From contig CAPNGW010000030.1 in NCBI GenBank assembly GCA_948665105.1, forward strand, positions 1 to 13,893: a DNA stretch of 13,893 bases, in the 5' to 3' direction. This DNA comes from an uncultured Lachnospiraceae bacterium. GTDB taxonomy: Bacteria > Bacillota > Clostridia > Lachnospirales > Lachnospiraceae. The position numbers and the translations under genes are program-made. The notes under the pieces are model-generated. The model searched no databases. It worked only from the letters and a program-made list of their open reading frames with translations, and was not told the origin of the DNA. Shown here one piece after another: positions 13,657 through 13,893 of the stretch (positions are counted from its first letter, which is position 1; each line of letters opens with the position of its first letter).

Positions 13657-13893
13657 GCCAATCCTCCCCCAGCCCGTGTCTGCTTTTGTAAAAACAGATG
13701 GGCATTGGTTTTGTATTTTTTACATTTTACCATATGGAAGCCTAATTTCGCAAGATAAGAAAAATCTGTTGCCAGGGAGGCTTCCACAATGATAAGGGTA
13801 TCTTCTGTAATCAAGGTTGAAGCCTCAAGATATTCCAGCACCTTACGCTCCAGCGCCTTCTCATAGGGCGGGTCCATAAACACCAGGTCGAAG
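13653..13893 (-). CDS. rsmD: 16S rRNA (guanine-N2)-methyltransferase RsmD, C-terminal part
   Basis: RsmD makes m2G966 in 16S rRNA using S-adenosylmethionine. Only the C-terminal 80 residues are in the window, entering from the right edge. They begin FDLVFMDPPYEK, the DPPY catalytic motif of N-directed methyltransferases, and run through LEYLEASTLITEDTLIIVEA to a basic end (KCKKYKTNAHLFLQKQ). Coupling to coaD through an ATGA overlap is the usual arrangement. The N-terminal SAM-binding part is outside the window. Confidence 0.92.
   Translation of the reverse strand, partial: FDLVFMDPPYEKALERKVLEYLEASTLITEDTLIIVEASLATDFSYLAKLGFHMVKCKKYKTNAHLFLQKQTRAGGGLA

Noticed and set aside
1..13893. Mobile element, prophage, CRISPR array or RNA gene
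   Set aside because: No transposase, integrase, phage gene, direct repeat array, rRNA or tRNA structure was recognised; the genes are core-type.

Overview
The window looks like chromosomal core DNA from a spore-forming, Gram-positive Clostridia-type Firmicute, most likely a Lachnospiraceae-like gut anaerobe. The evidence is the mix of genes: short-form HisG with the separate regulatory subunit HisZ, the Firmicute-type resolvase RecU, a YlbJ sporulation membrane protein, and PepD. Strong GGAGG-type ribosome sites precede most genes, and base composition is moderate. The species call is inference; no rRNA, tRNA, CRISPR array, insertion sequence or phage gene was seen. Coding is dense and almost all on the minus strand; only ylbJ is clearly on plus. 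No stretch over 300 bases lacks a gene; the longest gap is about 110 bases (5715-5823).

Right end, read leftward: rsmD (cut by the window edge), coaD and a coiled-coil protein form a tight translationally coupled run. It converges tail to tail with ylbJ, with a 9-base overlap. In Bacillus, rsmD (ylbH), coaD (ylbI) and ylbJ are also neighbours, so this is a conserved neighbourhood in which ylbJ is inverted.

Middle: divergent from ylbJ, a leftward run holds pepD (dipeptidase), a membrane-anchored M23 peptidase, an RsuA/RluB-type pseudouridine synthase, a HAD hydrolase and a YgiQ-type radical SAM protein. These are housekeeping genes. A 110-base AT-rich region follows, holding a perfect A/T palindrome, an 11-base match to the 16S anti-Shine-Dalgarno tail on the minus strand, and a possible structure that would mask a ribosome site.

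Next is the least ordinary part: a likely 73-residue small protein whose end overlaps a TTG-started ECF-type sigma factor, and 15 bases later a 399-residue soluble, cysteine-containing protein built from roughly 20-residue VNG/IDG repeats. I do not recognise the last protein. The three appear to form one small regulatory operon and are the best candidate for an undescribed system.

Left end: behind a good extended -10 promoter, a leftward operon encodes an RluA-family pseudouridine synthase, a histidine-phosphatase-fold protein, RecU, HisZ and the start of HisG. The last four are coupled or nearly so. HisZ and HisG act together in the first step of histidine synthesis; why RecU and the phosphatase sit in front of them is unclear.
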